A stretch of DNA of 64,000 nt from Bedellia somnulentella (taxonomy: Eukaryota; Arthropoda; Insecta; Lepidoptera; Bedelliidae): assembly GCA_963576735.1 (NCBI GenBank), contig OY755173.1:18074873-18138872 (forward strand), written 5' to 3'. Shown piece after piece: positions 1 to 9,730 of the stretch. Under the pieces are notes generated by a model. The model was not told the DNA's origin and searched no databases. It worked only from the letters and a program-made list of their open reading frames with translations. The translations under genes were made by a program, and so were the position numbers. Position 1 is the first letter of the stretch, and the number at the start of each line of letters is the position of its first letter.

Positions 1-6
1 TTTCAG

Positions 7-187
7 ACGTCTCAGTCCGAATAGTAGATGGCGCTGGTGCTGACGTATCTGAACAAGTATGTGAAGAGGGCAGCACTGTAGCGCTGCGGTGCGAAGTTCG
101 AGGGCTGCGGATGGAGGGGGGACCAGCCCTATTGTGGTACAGGAAGGAGGATTTACTCAACGATGATACTACTAGGGGAGGCATTAG
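7..187 (+). CDS. Dpr-family Ig-domain protein, exon for first half of the second Ig domain
   Basis: An AG acceptor sits at 5-6 and a GT donor at 188. With codons starting at 9, the frame is open for 59 codons and contains RIVDGAG, EEGSTVALRC (first Ig cysteine) and LLWYRKE (core tryptophan), ending DTTRGGI. This order (RIVD, EGSTVALRC, xWY, TRGGIS) is characteristic of the second immunoglobulin domain of insect Dpr (defective proboscis extension response) neuronal adhesion receptors, which bind DIP partners at synapses. The exon ends with two bases (AG) of a split serine codon completed by the C that opens the exon at 1509. Upstream exons (signal peptide, first Ig domain) lie outside the window. 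Dpr paralog not determined. Confidence 0.85.
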
Positions 188-1508
188 GTAATTATTTTAA
201 CGAGATTAAGATTAGTCGGGAGTGAAGTTTTAAAACCGATTATGGGGCAGAAAATATGGCAATACCAAATATGGGGCAAAATTACGTTGAGTCAGAATTA
301 TATCCCTTCTTGGTTATAATTCTGACTCAACGTAAGTATGTTATTATATTTTGTATGTTGGTATTAGTGTATGTTTATCCACTCCACCATAACCCTATAG
401 GTTAATATTAACTCGTTATAATTAGAGAAATTAGATCGATAGTAGCGCCTTGACGGTAATATGGTCAATATGGTCTTGGACTATAAAAAATGATATGATA
501 GATGGATAGGTTTTTTGAATAAAGTTATTTACAATGCGATTACAAAAATGTATATTGACAAAATATCAGATTATACGAACAAGTTCTATTTATCAAATTA
601 ACAATGAAATTGATTCGATTAATATTTTGAGAATTGTTGTAATATTATATATGTGAAGAATTTGTTTATATTAACTAATTAATAATTGTAGTACCGATCA
701 ATCAGCATGTAAGATCTAAATAAGTTGATAGAATCTGCCATCAATCATTCATTTCTTCATGATAAAACTTCAATTATTTTAACTTTATTTTGGCTGCAAA
801 TTGTAAATTGTGTTTTTTCAAGTTTTATATATTATCAAATAGTATTTTTTTTAATCAAACACCTTGATCAGTTTCGTACAATTATTTTTTTCAGTGTTAA
901 TATACATTTTTTAAAAAAAAAAATCTTTTTTTATTTCTTTATCTCTAATGAATAAGGTCCGAAACCACTCAATTCAACTGAATCTAAAAACTTAAAACTG
1001 AAACCCGACTGTGCAAAACGTGTCTACAACGGAACGTTACAATAAAACTATTCAGATAAAACTCAAGATATGCGTAGGTACGAAAATGGTCGCAGCAGAA
1101 CCATGGCCAAGTTTACTGCATACGTACTATGATAATTTTCATGCTAGGAAGCTTTTCCATTAAACATGATAGGTATACAGGTAGAAAGGTGGACTAGAGC
1201 TCCATTTTTAATTTTTTACTTATGTACATTTGGAATTCTATCTGAATAGCTTTTTGTTACTTGTTTTTGTTCACAAAGCAACTTACAGCGTGAGAAGGAG
1301 TTATCCTTACCGCGTTTTATAAATATACTTGAAACATGTTAATTTATGTTAGGGTTCGGAAAATGGTCGCCCAGAACTATTGACCAATTTCAATATATAC
1401 ATACACCTATTTACTCATGGCTACAAACTCCAAGCTACTGTTCCCAAGACAAAAATATGTTATATACATACACCTTATCCACTTACACCAAACAAATAAT
1501 CTCCACAG
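188..1508 (+). other. dpr intron; includes a perfect short hairpin
   Basis: AT-rich sequence between two in-phase dpr exons, with GT at 188-189 and AG at 1507-1508. A 21-bp perfect inverted repeat with a 12-nt loop lies at 282-335. No other coding signal or repeat family that I recognise was found here; the short open frames are not supported by any motif. Confidence 0.7.
282..335. repeat. perfect 21-bp hairpin in dpr intron
   Basis: Arms 282-302 and 315-335 are exact reverse complements (ttacgttgagtcagaattat plus one base) around the loop tcccttcttggt. It could be a small MITE remnant or a structured RNA element; no target duplication is evident. Confidence 0.75.
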
Positions 1509-1660
1509 CGTCCGCACAGAGTTCGGTGCAAACGGCGCCAACTCGGTGCTCCGCGTAGCGCGCGTTCGAGCTGACGACGCCGGACGGTACACCTGTAGAG
1601 TGGGACACTCGCAGCCGGTCGTACTACCCCCGGCTCATGTACTGCTGCACGTTATTAAAG
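1509..1660 (+). CDS. Dpr-family Ig-domain protein, exon for second half of the second Ig domain
   Basis: Acceptor ctccacag ends at 1508 and the donor gtaaca begins at 1661. The first base completes the AG|C serine from the 7-187 exon, giving GGIS followed by VRTEFGANGANSVLRVARV, then DDAGRYTCRVG (second Ig cysteine in the DxGxYxC motif) and HVLLHVIK. The last base G joins GT of the terminal exon to give glycine, so both junctions are in phase. The GGIS-VxTE-NSVLRVxR-DxGxYxC series matches Dpr family second Ig domains. This is the best-preserved member of a tandem array of five exon copies (1509-2404) and the only one with both an acceptor and an intact 5' half. Confidence 0.87.
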
Positions 1661-1740
1661 GTAACATTTTAATATACAGTTATTTATAACACCCATATTT
1701 CTTTATCGCTGAGATGTAGGACGTTAAAGGTATTCCATCA

Positions 1741-1820
1741 ATGCGAGCTGACGACGCCGGACGGTACACCTGTAGAGTGGGACGTAACGCCGGCGCACGT
1801 ACTGCTGCATGTTATTAAAG
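1741..1820 (+). pseudogene. decayed copy 2 of the dpr penultimate exon
   Basis: Repeats the exon's central part (ADDAGRYTCRVG equivalent) and its 3' end with the GTTATTAAAG|gtaaac donor. It lacks the first 70 bases and has an internal deletion after the second Cys region that shifts frame. No acceptor equivalent to the one at 1508 is seen. The intron start is copied too, so the duplication unit spans exon plus intron. Confidence 0.75.
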
Positions 1821-1936
1821 GTAAACCATTCAGAGATACACTCTTGTGTATCTCTTGTGCAGAATATGCATGCATTACAGCCATATGTCTGCATTGAGGG
1901 GCTGAAGTGTAATACGTGTAAGGTGTGCCATAAAAT

Positions 1937-2064
1937 TGGCGCAAACTCGGAGCTCCGCGTGGCGCGCTACCGGGCCGACGACGCCAGACGGTACACCTGT
2001 AGAGTGGGACACTCGCAGCTGGTCGCACTACCGCCGGCGCATGTACTGCTGCATGTTATTAAAG
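1937..2064 (+). pseudogene. decayed copy 3 of the dpr penultimate exon
   Basis: Longest extra copy. The frame is open through NSELRVARYRADD, YTCRVGHSQ and HVLLHVIK and ends with the same donor (AAAG|gtaaca). The sequence upstream (gtgccataaaattggc) has no AG acceptor and replaces the VRTEFGANGA segment, so it cannot be a simple alternative to 1509-1660 unless spliced from a cryptic site. Confidence 0.72.
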
Positions 2065-2147
2065 GTAACATTTTAATAAATAGTTATTCATTACACCTGT
2101 ATTTCTTCATCGCTGAGGTGCACCTACAGGACGTAAAAGGTATATCA

Positions 2148-2247
2148 TCAATGCAGTCCGACGACGCCGGCTGGTACACCTGTAGAGTGGGACACTCGTA
2201 GCTGGTCACAATACCGCGGGCTCTAGTACTCCTGCATTTTATTAAAG
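2148..2247 (+). pseudogene. decayed copy 4 of the dpr penultimate exon
   Basis: Retains DDAGWYTCRVGHS, then an in-frame TAG replaces the glutamine codon after HS. The 3' end keeps the donor-like AAAG|gtaaat. The 5' half is missing. Confidence 0.7.
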
Positions 2248-2339
2248 GTAAATATTTGAGACATAGAAATATATAATTTTTCACTACAGCTATATATATG
2301 TCTTTATCGCTGAGGTGAAAGACGTAAAAGGTATACCAT

Positions 2340-2404
2340 CAATGCAAGCCAACGGTACACTTGACGAGTGGGACGTTCGCATTTATTGCTGCATGTTATT
2401 AAAG
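2340..2404 (+). pseudogene. decayed copy 5 of the dpr penultimate exon
   Basis: The most eroded copy. The GGTACAC...GAGTGGGACGTTCGC core is recognisable with internal deletions, then the CTGCATGTTATTAAAG|gtaaac end. Coding potential is lost. Confidence 0.65.
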
Positions 2405-2628
2405 GTAAACTTTAAGACATGATGAAAATATACAAATGATTTTTTGTTAATGGCTCCCTTTCTAAGGTGCTGTACTATAGTATCATCGCGCTCGTATTAC
2501 AGTCCCTATGATCAATTATTCTGACTCTCGCCTACAATAAATAACAGATTTGATCATATGTCCTCTGTTTATTCTTTGTTTCAATATATCCATATGAAGT
2601 TTCAACATACATAATTTTTATTCTGCAG

Positions 2629-2732
2629 GTGAAAGTCTAGCAGAGCTCCATCAAGGAACTGGATCGAGAGCAGATTTTAATCACTTTTTGGTGACCGCGA
2701 TGGCTTTGTTCGTCATCCAATGCACTTTATAG
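2629..2732 (+). CDS. Dpr-family protein, terminal exon with GPI-signal-like tail
   Basis: Acceptor ttctgcag ends at 2628. The first two bases complete the G codon, giving GESLAELHQGTGSR, a short hydrophilic stretch, then the hydrophobic FLVTAMALFVIQCTL and a TAG stop. Dpr proteins normally end with a GE(L/H)PAA-like linker followed by a short hydrophobic C-terminus consistent with GPI attachment, and this fits. A polyadenylation signal AATAAA lies at 2761-2766. A second, deleted copy of this exon is at 15220-15280. Confidence 0.83.
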
Positions 2733-2760
2733 TTACGCACATTTATCATTAATGTAATGT

Positions 2761-2766
2761 AATAAA
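2761..2766 (+). terminator. polyadenylation signal of the dpr-like gene
   Basis: AATAAA 29 bases after the stop codon, followed by T-rich sequence; the same signal is preserved in the downstream copy at 15309. Confidence 0.6.
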
Positions 2767-2816
2767 TAATATTCGTATATAACTTCAGTTTTATTACTCA
2801 TTACACAAGCCTAAAA

Positions 2817-3068
2817 TACATATACATACATATACCCACAGCTATAAATCCCTAGAAGGGGTAGCAATAGCTTCGGAATAAGAAATCCCTTAGCAACTTT
2901 TGGAAGTTGAGTGAGGAAAAGACTGAAAAGTGAATGTTTATAGTGATAGGTGTCCAACCGCATCGCCGAAAATTCACTTAAAAAACCTCAATACCTTTAT
3001 CCGCCTCTTACGAATACCCACGGGAAGAAATGATATTTCAGTGCTATTCTAAGCCGACACTACACAGT
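2817..3068 (-). mobile_element. SINE-A copy
   Basis: Begins on the + strand with (CATA)n-TATACCCACAGCTATAAATCCC and ends GCCGACACTACACAG, so the element reads on the minus strand. About 250 bp; diverged from other copies in the window. Confidence 0.8.
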
Positions 3069-3094
3069 AACAAAATACATATAATATATTTCAA

Positions 3095-3170
3095 TAGGCG
3101 ATAAATAGTCTCTGCCCACCCCAATGGGAAATAATGGCGTGAATATATGTATGATAGTATACAAAACTTT
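3095..3170 (+). mobile_element. RTE LINE 3' tail fragment
   Basis: Contains GGCGATaAATAGTCTCTGCC, CCCAATGGGAA and GGCGTGAATATATGTATG, the terminal 70 bases of the RTE family seen best at 24110-24556. Confidence 0.6.
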
Positions 3171-3659
3171 GTTTCTTTAAAAATGCGACTACCATGCATC
3201 ACAAACTAAACACCGAGATCCGAGAAATGAACAGCGGCACGTCATATCACACTCGGCGCGAAATAATCCCGTTTCCGGTGACAGGATGTTGAAGGCAGCG
3301 GTAGACAAACGCTCATAGTGCCGCTAAATTTCATTAATATAAAAGCGAAATTTGTGGAGACCCAAACTTCTAGCCGACGCCGTCCAAACTTTATAAAGTC
3401 ACCAAATTTATATGAGTAACGATTCATTAGACAGTTAAACTTATTTCCAAGTTGAGCTAACTTTTGAAGAGCACAATGACGAAACAAAGTCGTCTTCAAA
3501 CAAAGGCTCAATTATGATTATGACAACCTTACCTTTGACAAGCCCGGAACAATGACAGCTGAGCTTTTAGGAAACTACTTATTTTGTTAATTTTTTTGGC
3601 AAAGATTTGGTGGGATTATTTTTACTACATTATTCATCCCACGTGAACATACATACATA
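3171..3659. other. unassigned spacer, ending in (CATA)n
   Basis: No convincing gene or repeat found. The last bases are a CATACATA microsatellite that matches the tail of a SINE-A copy resumed at 14935, so this is probably the left flank of the hAT insertion site. Confidence 0.5.
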
Positions 3660-4360
3660 CAGTGTTGGGCAAAAAGTAATTGAAATACAAATTACTAATT
3701 ACAATTACAAAACAAAATTTTAATTACAAATTACAATTACAAAGTAAAGTAATTGTAAAATTAAGTTAACAATTACAATTATAAAATGAATTTAGTAATT
3801 AAAATAATAATTAAAGAAATTGATAATTAATTATAAGAGAGATATAAAATCCGGGTAGATCGAAATAATATCTGATTCGTGCTTTGCTATTTAAATTTGG
3901 CTATTGTTAAAAAGCATAGAAATAAACCATAAATGGTTGTAAATTGTATATTAGTGCGTATTTCATCCACACAAGTGTTATCTTAGGGTAATATTAAGTG
4001 AATGTGACAAAATAAGTGATTAAAGTTTGTGACGTTTTAACGGCCGAAACCAAACAAAGAAAAGCATCACTAGATAGCAGAACCCTTGCCGAGTAAACCA
4101 GCTAAGTAAATTTATGTTTTTTTGAACAATAATACATAATTCAATTTGACAAGAATACTATATTAGTTATAAAACAACGGTCTTGACTTGATTCACCGCT
4201 CCAACTAAATACGTGTGAGACAAATAGCTGGTTTCCTATTACATTATATCTACTAATCACGGGTTCGATTCCCGTATTATTATTAATTATTATAGTTGAA
4301 ATTAATATATACTTTTATTTTATGTCAACTGAATTACATACATACAAATACATGACGACA

Positions 4361-4440
4361 GCTGTGGCCGAGTGGATAGGTGACTAGCTTCTCGGTCAGG
4401 AGGTCGCGGGTTCGATCCCCGCTGAGGGCAACATTTATGT
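4361..4440 (+). mobile_element. tRNA-derived SINE head
   Basis: GCTGTGGCCGAGTGGATAGG (A box) and CGCGGGTTCGATCCCCGC (B box and T arm) are 45 bases apart, followed by aacatttatgtgatgagca. The acceptor stem does not close well and no other tRNA feature supports a functional gene. A second isolated B-box-like stretch lies at 4258-4280. Confidence 0.55.
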
Positions 4441-4455
4441 GATGAGCATAAATAG

Positions 4456-6913
4456 TAAAAGTAAAAGTAAAAAGTAAAAAAATCTTTATTCAGTCCCTCA
4501 TATTATACAACATGTAAATACAACAATCGCACAAATTACACACAATGAGAGCCAAAAAGGCGCCGACTCAGCATATGTACACTAGAGTTTTGGCTTTAAT
4601 GCACGCTGATTTTCAGCCGGGACCCATGAAAAATACATAAAATAAGATAAAACCTAAACTAAAAAACAAAACATTTAACCATTGAAACACAAATCGAAAG
4701 CTAATAATAATAACAAAACTAAAAAAGAACACGAAATGTTAACTTTAATGACATCTTTCTAATCCTTCACCGACATATAAGCATAAAACCATATTCATAA
4801 TGTTTTAATACATTTATGTATATATATATATTTATAATAAACTTACACATACATACAATATAGACCTAAAAATTATATAAAATCTATATGAATTAAGATA
4901 TTAAATATATTATATTAATTGTATTATTGAATAATAAAAGCCATTCAGTTGCAGGTGTGATGTTAACTATGTTTGAAGTTATTTAACATCGTAATCTTAA
5001 GCTTCTTTTTGAATGACGATTTATTTTTTAACTCGCGTATCGGTGGCGGTAGATCGTTCCAACACTTCGAAGCAGCGAAACGAAAACTACCCCGAAATGC
5101 TGCAGTCCGATGACTAGGAGTTAATAACAAATAATTAGAGGCACGAGTGTTGTAGCTGGATATATTCTTGGACCAAACAAGTTTTTCATACAGATACTGT
5201 GGCTTTTTCCACTTGACAATATCGAACATTAGGGAAGCTAGGTGTAATTTTCTCCTTGTATCAAGATTGAGCAAGTTATTGCTTTTCAGATAGGGGGTGA
5301 CGTGAGTCCTTGGTTGAATTTGAAAACAAAAACGAGCGCATGCATTTTGTACTCTTTGTACAAGACGCCGCGAACGCTCAAGCAAGCAGGGCCCATAGAT
5401 CGAATCACTATAATTCAATTTACTGAGAACCAATGACTCACATAGCCTAACTCTGACTTCAACACTGAGACAGTTTCTTATTTTATATAATAACTTTAGT
5501 TTGTAAAAACAATTTTTTACAACTTCAGCAATATGATACTCAAATTTTAGGTCTTGGTCAAATATGATACCCAAATTGCGAGCTTTTTCTACTCTTTGCA
5601 TCGATGTAGAACCAATTTTAACGTCCGGGTTTGTATTTAAAACATGTGATATTTGTTTAGGTGTTCCCAAAATCAAAAACATGGACTTGCTAGGGTTAAT
5701 AGTTAAAGTATTTTTATTTGCCCACTGCTGGATATAATCCAAATCGTCGTTTAGAAAATTAATATTTTGCTGCACATTGTTAAGGCTTACGGACTTATAA
5801 ATTTGTATGTCATCAGCAAATATATGGTAGTTGCAATTTTTTATACCTTTTACCACATCAGCAGTATACAAAATGAAAATAAGAGGGCCAAGGTTTGAAC
5901 CTTGAGGAGTTCCTCGAGTAATTGATAGCCGGTTTGAGTAATATGCTTGCCCATTTTTGTCAGATGTCTTCACTATTTGTGATCGTGAAGTCAGATAGCT
6001 TTCAAACCATTTAATAGTTTTAGAATTGAAACCGTAATAATTTAATTTTGCTAAAAACAAGGGAATATTTATAGTTTCGAAGGCACGGGAACAATCCAAT
6101 AAACATAATAACGTAGGCTGTCCAAGATCACGTGCGGCTAGGATATTATCCACTACGTCAAGAAGGGCAGTTGTGGTACTGTACCCTTTACGAAAACCGG
6201 ATTGACGATCAGGGAGGATATTATTTTTTTCAACAAAGTCATATACCTGAGTATAAACAACTTTCTCTAATATTTTTGATAAGCAGGGAAGTATACTAAT
6301 AGGGCGCAAGTCTTTAAACGTAGATGGGTTAGTTATTTTAGGTGTTGGGATTACAATTGCTGTTTGCCAGTTTTCGGGAAATAAAGACAGCTCTATAGAA
6401 TAATTAATAATATGAGTAATTACATCTAAGGTATAAGGAAGAGTCATTTTAATCATCTTCAATGCAACATGATCTATACCTTCAGCATTGGAATTCAATG
6501 ACTTAATGATTTGAAGTATTTCTTTTTGACTCACCGCAGTAAGTTCTAGAGTGCATGAATTGTGCCTATTGTTTTTAAAATACATCAATTCCGTTAAATC
6601 AGCCTGGTCACTCCCAGGAATGTTTAAGAAGTGTTCGTTAATGGCATTGGGGTTATTAAGATGGTCGGGAAGATGCATTGAAGAATGTGTACGCAAAATA
6701 GTTGTTTTTAGATTTTTCCACAGCTTTTGAGGGTTTTTAATATTATTATTAATTTTTGTATTAAAATATGCCTTTTTCTCATAAAAAAGTGTGCAATTAA
6801 CCAAACTTTTAAGTTCAGTATAGCTTAGTTTATGTACCTCAGATTTATCTTTTTTATATCTATTGTGGGCATCATTACGAAGTTTCATGAATAAATGATT
6901 GTTCCTTAGTCTT
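4456..6913 (-). mobile_element. 5'-truncated CR1/Jockey-like LINE
   Basis: A reverse-transcriptase ORF with a minus-strand AATAAAG and a (TTTTAC)n-like tail at 4456-4495. The reading frame runs back to about 6913, where it abuts an unrelated LINE-tail fragment. The endonuclease and ORF1 are absent, so the copy is truncated at its 5' end. Confidence 0.8.
4963..6888 (-). CDS. LINE reverse transcriptase (ORF2 fragment, 641 aa)
   Basis: A single open frame. Residues 1-120 are the inter-domain region. RT motifs follow in order: PENW, DLRPISILPCLSKILEK (about 193-209), GFRKGYSTTTALLD (231-244), DCSRAF (265-270), TRGTPQGSNLGPLIF (324-338), and the catalytic FADD box (357-360) in place of YADD. The thumb and C-terminal domain (RNLGI..., then NDLPPPIREL near the end) finish at TAG. 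In the intact element it would copy element RNA into DNA by target-primed reverse transcription. There is no AP-endonuclease, because the copy is 5'-truncated. The frame has no internal stop despite age. Clade assignment (CR1 versus Jockey) is my inference from motif style. Confidence 0.85.
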   Translation of the reverse strand: MKLRNDAHNRYKKDKSEVHKLSYTELKSLVNCTLFYEKKAYFNTKINNNIKNPQKLWKNLKTTILRTHSSMHLPDHLNNPNAINEHFLNIPGSDQADLTELMYFKNNRHNSCTLELTAVSQKEILQIIKSLNSNAEGIDHVALKMIKMTLPYTLDVITHIINYSIELSLFPENWQTAIVIPTPKITNPSTFKDLRPISILPCLSKILEKVVYTQVYDFVEKNNILPDRQSGFRKGYSTTTALLDVVDNILAARDLGQPTLLCLLDCSRAFETINIPLFLAKLNYYGFNSKTIKWFESYLTSRSQIVKTSDKNGQAYYSNRLSITRGTPQGSNLGPLIFILYTADVVKGIKNCNYHIFADDIQIYKSVSLNNVQQNINFLNDDLDYIQQWANKNTLTINPSKSMFLILGTPKQISHVLNTNPDVKIGSTSMQRVEKARNLGIIFDQDLKFEYHIAEVVKNCFYKLKLLYKIRNCLSVEVRVRLCESLVLSKLNYSDSIYGPCLLERSRRLVQRVQNACARFCFQIQPRTHVTPYLKSNNLLNLDTRRKLHLASLMFDIVKWKKPQYLYEKLVWSKNISSYNTRASNYLLLTPSHRTAAFRGSFRFAASKCWNDLPPPIRELKNKSSFKKKLKITMLNNFKHS

Positions 6914-7048
6914 GGATGTTATTTATATGTGTATTATATAATATTAAATATAACGTTGAGTTAGTATCCCATAATACAAGTTATACTTAGTTTGGGGCTA
7001 ACTTGATCTGTGTATAATATGTCCCTACATATAAAAAAAAAAAAAAAA
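6914..7048 (+). mobile_element. LINE 3'-end fragment with poly-A
   Basis: GTTATTTATATGTGT...ATAACGTTGAGTTAGTAT...GGGGCTAACTTGATCTGTG ending in a 17-A run at 7031. A diverged second copy is at 47528-47648. Confidence 0.65.
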
Positions 7049-7325
7049 ATATTCTCACGCCGTTAGTTCCCATTGGGGTAGGCAGAGACTATCGATCGCC
7101 ACTTTGTACGATCCTGGCAAACCTCTCTATCTTCATTCACATCCATCAGTCTTTTCATACATGCTCTTTTATTCTTCGTACTACGGACACCTGCCTTTTT
7201 GAGTACATTTTCTATTTGATCCAAATGTGTCCTCCGAGGTCGTCCTCTACTAACATTACCTTCCACATTGGCTCTATAGATCTCTTTTACCAATGTACTG
7301 TCATCCATCCTCTCTATATGCCCAA
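7049..7325 (-). mobile_element. RTE LINE 3' fragment
   Basis: Minus-strand reading frame ending ...WRSIVSAYPNGN, stop, matching the C-terminus of the RTE ORF at 51385-52293, with VSRGRPRRTHLDQIE. Truncated at 7325. Confidence 0.8.
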
Positions 7326-7659
7326 ATCATCAAATGAATTAGTAGTATAAAAACTTTTTCTACTCTGCTACTCATCACATTCCATCATTAGAATTTGTGA
7401 GAATTATTGTTGGTCGTGTAGGTTATAATAAAAATACAATTAAGGTAGTAATAACACACGGTGTCATATTCTGATTGTTATATTAATGATTATATTGTTT
7501 AGTTAAATGTAAACAAACGATAAATAATAACTTTATATCTTTGTTGTGAGTAGGCGCTTGTGTGGGTCGAAATATCTTAGTATCTTAGTATTAGGATTGT
7601 CGTTCGCTATAGAAACGCTTTAAACAATTAAATAATATCAAGACTGTTCGTTTCGTAAA

Positions 7660-8748
7660 ATGGACTCGATCACAACTCGTAGAATGGCTGCCGAACAAAA
7701 GTATGAAAAACTAAAAAGATATTTAAATGGTGCAGAAAAATTAAAAAATAGACTTTTAGAAGAACGGGACGAAAACGTTTTAACTATTCGTAATTTAAAA
7801 CTAAAAAATAATAATCTTTTAGAAAAAAATGTGTTGCTTCGTGAATCTTACGACATTTCTCAAGTGGAGCTAGAAAACCAGCAGATATTAATATTAAAGT
7901 ATGAGGATCAGTGCGCAAAGCATGAAGTTGCTTTAGAACGAATTCATATTCTGAATGAGCAGTTGGCAGAGGCACACGCTCAATTGGCGGAATTCCATAG
8001 AATAAAGAATATTCACGAAGACTCTCACGCAGTTTCTTTATGTGCCGAACTTGAGGCAGAATCATTATCTTCTATGAACTCTTTTAAATATTCGAAAAAT
8101 TTCAGTCGTAAACAGTGTAAAAAATATAAATTAGTTAAAAAACGTATATATAACACAAACAAACGTCTTATAAGTATGAAAAATAGTATTAAATTTATAA
8201 ACAAGTCTTACAGGAAAATTGATTTACTAAACCAAATAGATAGTTTGAATGATAAACTGAGTGAGATGATTGTTAGTCAGGAAGATCTGCATTTAAGATA
8301 CAAACATATCGGCAGTCTTATAGACAAAGAGACGGTTACTCTGGATAGTCATATTACCTTATCTAGCGTTATATCTCAGTCACCCCAACCACAACCAAGT
8401 AATGGGATTACATTACCAGCTGTTAGCACGCCGCCGCCGGCAAACAGAACATTAGTATTTTCGGACGGCATGGCCGTAGGTTTTGGCGAAATACTAAATA
8501 AGTATCTTAATCAACAGGTTATTAACCATTGCTATACGGGTGCAAACTTTAATTATGTAGTAGAACGAATATTATTAGGCACTTATGACGAATATACAAC
8601 GATTGTCGTACTGGTCGGCAATAGTATAGGATTAAATAAGTATTTATTAAATAAAAGTATAAATAAACTTTTGGAGATACAAAAAATATATAAATGTAAA
8701 TTTATATTTTGTACCTTTCCATACTTACTTAATATGAATAAGCCATGA
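7660..8748 (+). CDS. LINE ORF1: coiled coil plus SGNH/esterase-like domain (362 aa)
   Basis: Residues about 8-135 are rich in heptad-like Leu/Glu/Lys (LKNRLLEERDEN..., LNEQLAEAHAQLAE), a long coiled coil as expected for trimerising ORF1 proteins. A second charged helix spans about 150-220. From about 265 the chain resembles the SGNH/esterase domain found in ORF1 of some CR1-group LINEs: TLVFSDGMAVGFGE where family members have a GDS nucleophile box, and TIVVLVGNSIG where they have GxND. Both key boxes look altered, so hydrolase activity is doubtful. The frame stops at TGA 13 bases before the MITE at 8762, so the natural C-terminus is probably lost or lies beyond (9542-9730). Neighbour: ORF2 at 10669, same strand. 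Confidence 0.65.
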   Translation: MDSITTRRMAAEQKYEKLKRYLNGAEKLKNRLLEERDENVLTIRNLKLKNNNLLEKNVLLRESYDISQVELENQQILILKYEDQCAKHEVALERIHILNEQLAEAHAQLAEFHRIKNIHEDSHAVSLCAELEAESLSSMNSFKYSKNFSRKQCKKYKLVKKRIYNTNKRLISMKNSIKFINKSYRKIDLLNQIDSLNDKLSEMIVSQEDLHLRYKHIGSLIDKETVTLDSHITLSSVISQSPQPQPSNGITLPAVSTPPPANRTLVFSDGMAVGFGEILNKYLNQQVINHCYTGANFNYVVERILLGTYDEYTTIVVLVGNSIGLNKYLLNKSINKLLEIQKIYKCKFIFCTFPYLLNMNKP

Positions 8749-8758
8749 AGCTACTAAC

Positions 8759-9015
8759 TAAGGGCCGGCGCTGACTGCCGGCATGGCATGGCAAAGGATT
8801 TCGGTAAGATATAGCCATTTTTAATCTTATTACCATGAGTATAGAATTCATTTTACACAACGATGCCGACGTTCTGTCCTACCGCGGCCTCCCTCGGCAT
8901 CGTTGTGTCAAAATAAAGTAAAATGAATTCTATACTCATGGTAATAAGATTAAAAATGGCTATATCTTACCGAAATCCTTTGCCATGCCATGCCGGCAGT
9001 GAGCGCCGGCCCTAA
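8759..9015. mobile_element. PIF/Harbinger-type foldback MITE with TAA target duplication
   Basis: The element occupies 8762-9012 between TAA duplications at 8759-8761 and 9013-9015. Its termini are GGGCCGGCGCTGACTGCCGG and the reverse complement of a near-identical end (one mismatch, T/C). The arms pair over more than 100 bp; the left arm lacks about 11 bases present in the right. No coding capacity. TAA fits the TWA preference of PIF/Harbinger, but the superfamily is inferred from the TSD only. Confidence 0.82.
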
Positions 9016-9541
9016 ACAGGAGAGAGTACTCACAAAAATATGGTAAACAAAAATGCAATTTATTACCATGCAATAAAGTTAATTATCTTTTAAAGACTGT
9101 CAAGCAGAAAAACGTCCTAGAACGAGAGCCGTGTGAGAGAGAAGTGTGTCCCGCTCGCACGGTTGCCAGTCGAGATTAAGTTCAACGAAAAACAAATTAA
9201 ACTTATTTATAGGGAGTATTTTATAAAAAGCAGGTTATAAACTGTTCCTTTTTTGTATTTTATTTTAATTATTATTGTCGCCTATCGATTTGGAGATAAA
9301 TAATTGGTTAAGTTTGGCAAAAGGGATATTAATATTTGTCACGGGTATCCCCATCGAAACAAGATAAATGTGGTGTCCACAATTTATCATCTGTTTGAGT
9401 GTTTTGGAGCTTTTATCATTTTATTATAATGAAATTCCAATTCTTGAACACTGACTTTATTTCCACTTGGTCGTATATAAATATATTACAACTAACAATT
9501 AACTATTTTAACTATTTGTACTATAATTACGGGCAGTAACT
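9016..9541. other. unassigned segment within the CR1-like LINE
   Basis: No motif recognised. It contains several stops in all frames. It may be a further insertion or decayed ORF1 sequence. Confidence 0.4.
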
Positions 9542-9730
9542 TTGACTAAACGTCTTTACTTCACTTCTGCAAACAATAGAATGAATAAAAATAATGTCCC
9601 GCCTCAACAGCCGTCCTCGTCCCCACCCATTACTTGTCAAACCGAAAACACTTTACAAAACTGGTTGCTTAAAGCGGAAGTTGAGATGAAACACTTTACA
9701 AAACTGATTAACAAAAGGTACTCATATTAA
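9542..9730 (+). CDS. possible ORF1 C-terminal remnant
   Basis: A 62-codon open frame, proline/serine-rich (PPQQPSSSPP) then TENTLQNWLLKAEVEMKHF. Its position between ORF1 and ORF2 of the LINE suggests the 3' end of ORF1, but I recognise no conserved motif; it could be chance. Confidence 0.25.
   Translation: MTKRLYFTSANNRMNKNNVPPQQPSSSPPITCQTENTLQNWLLKAEVEMKHFTKLINKRYSY

Noticed and set aside
725..955. 76-aa frame in the dpr intron
   Set aside because: Phe/Ile-rich translation of AT-rich intron with no motif.
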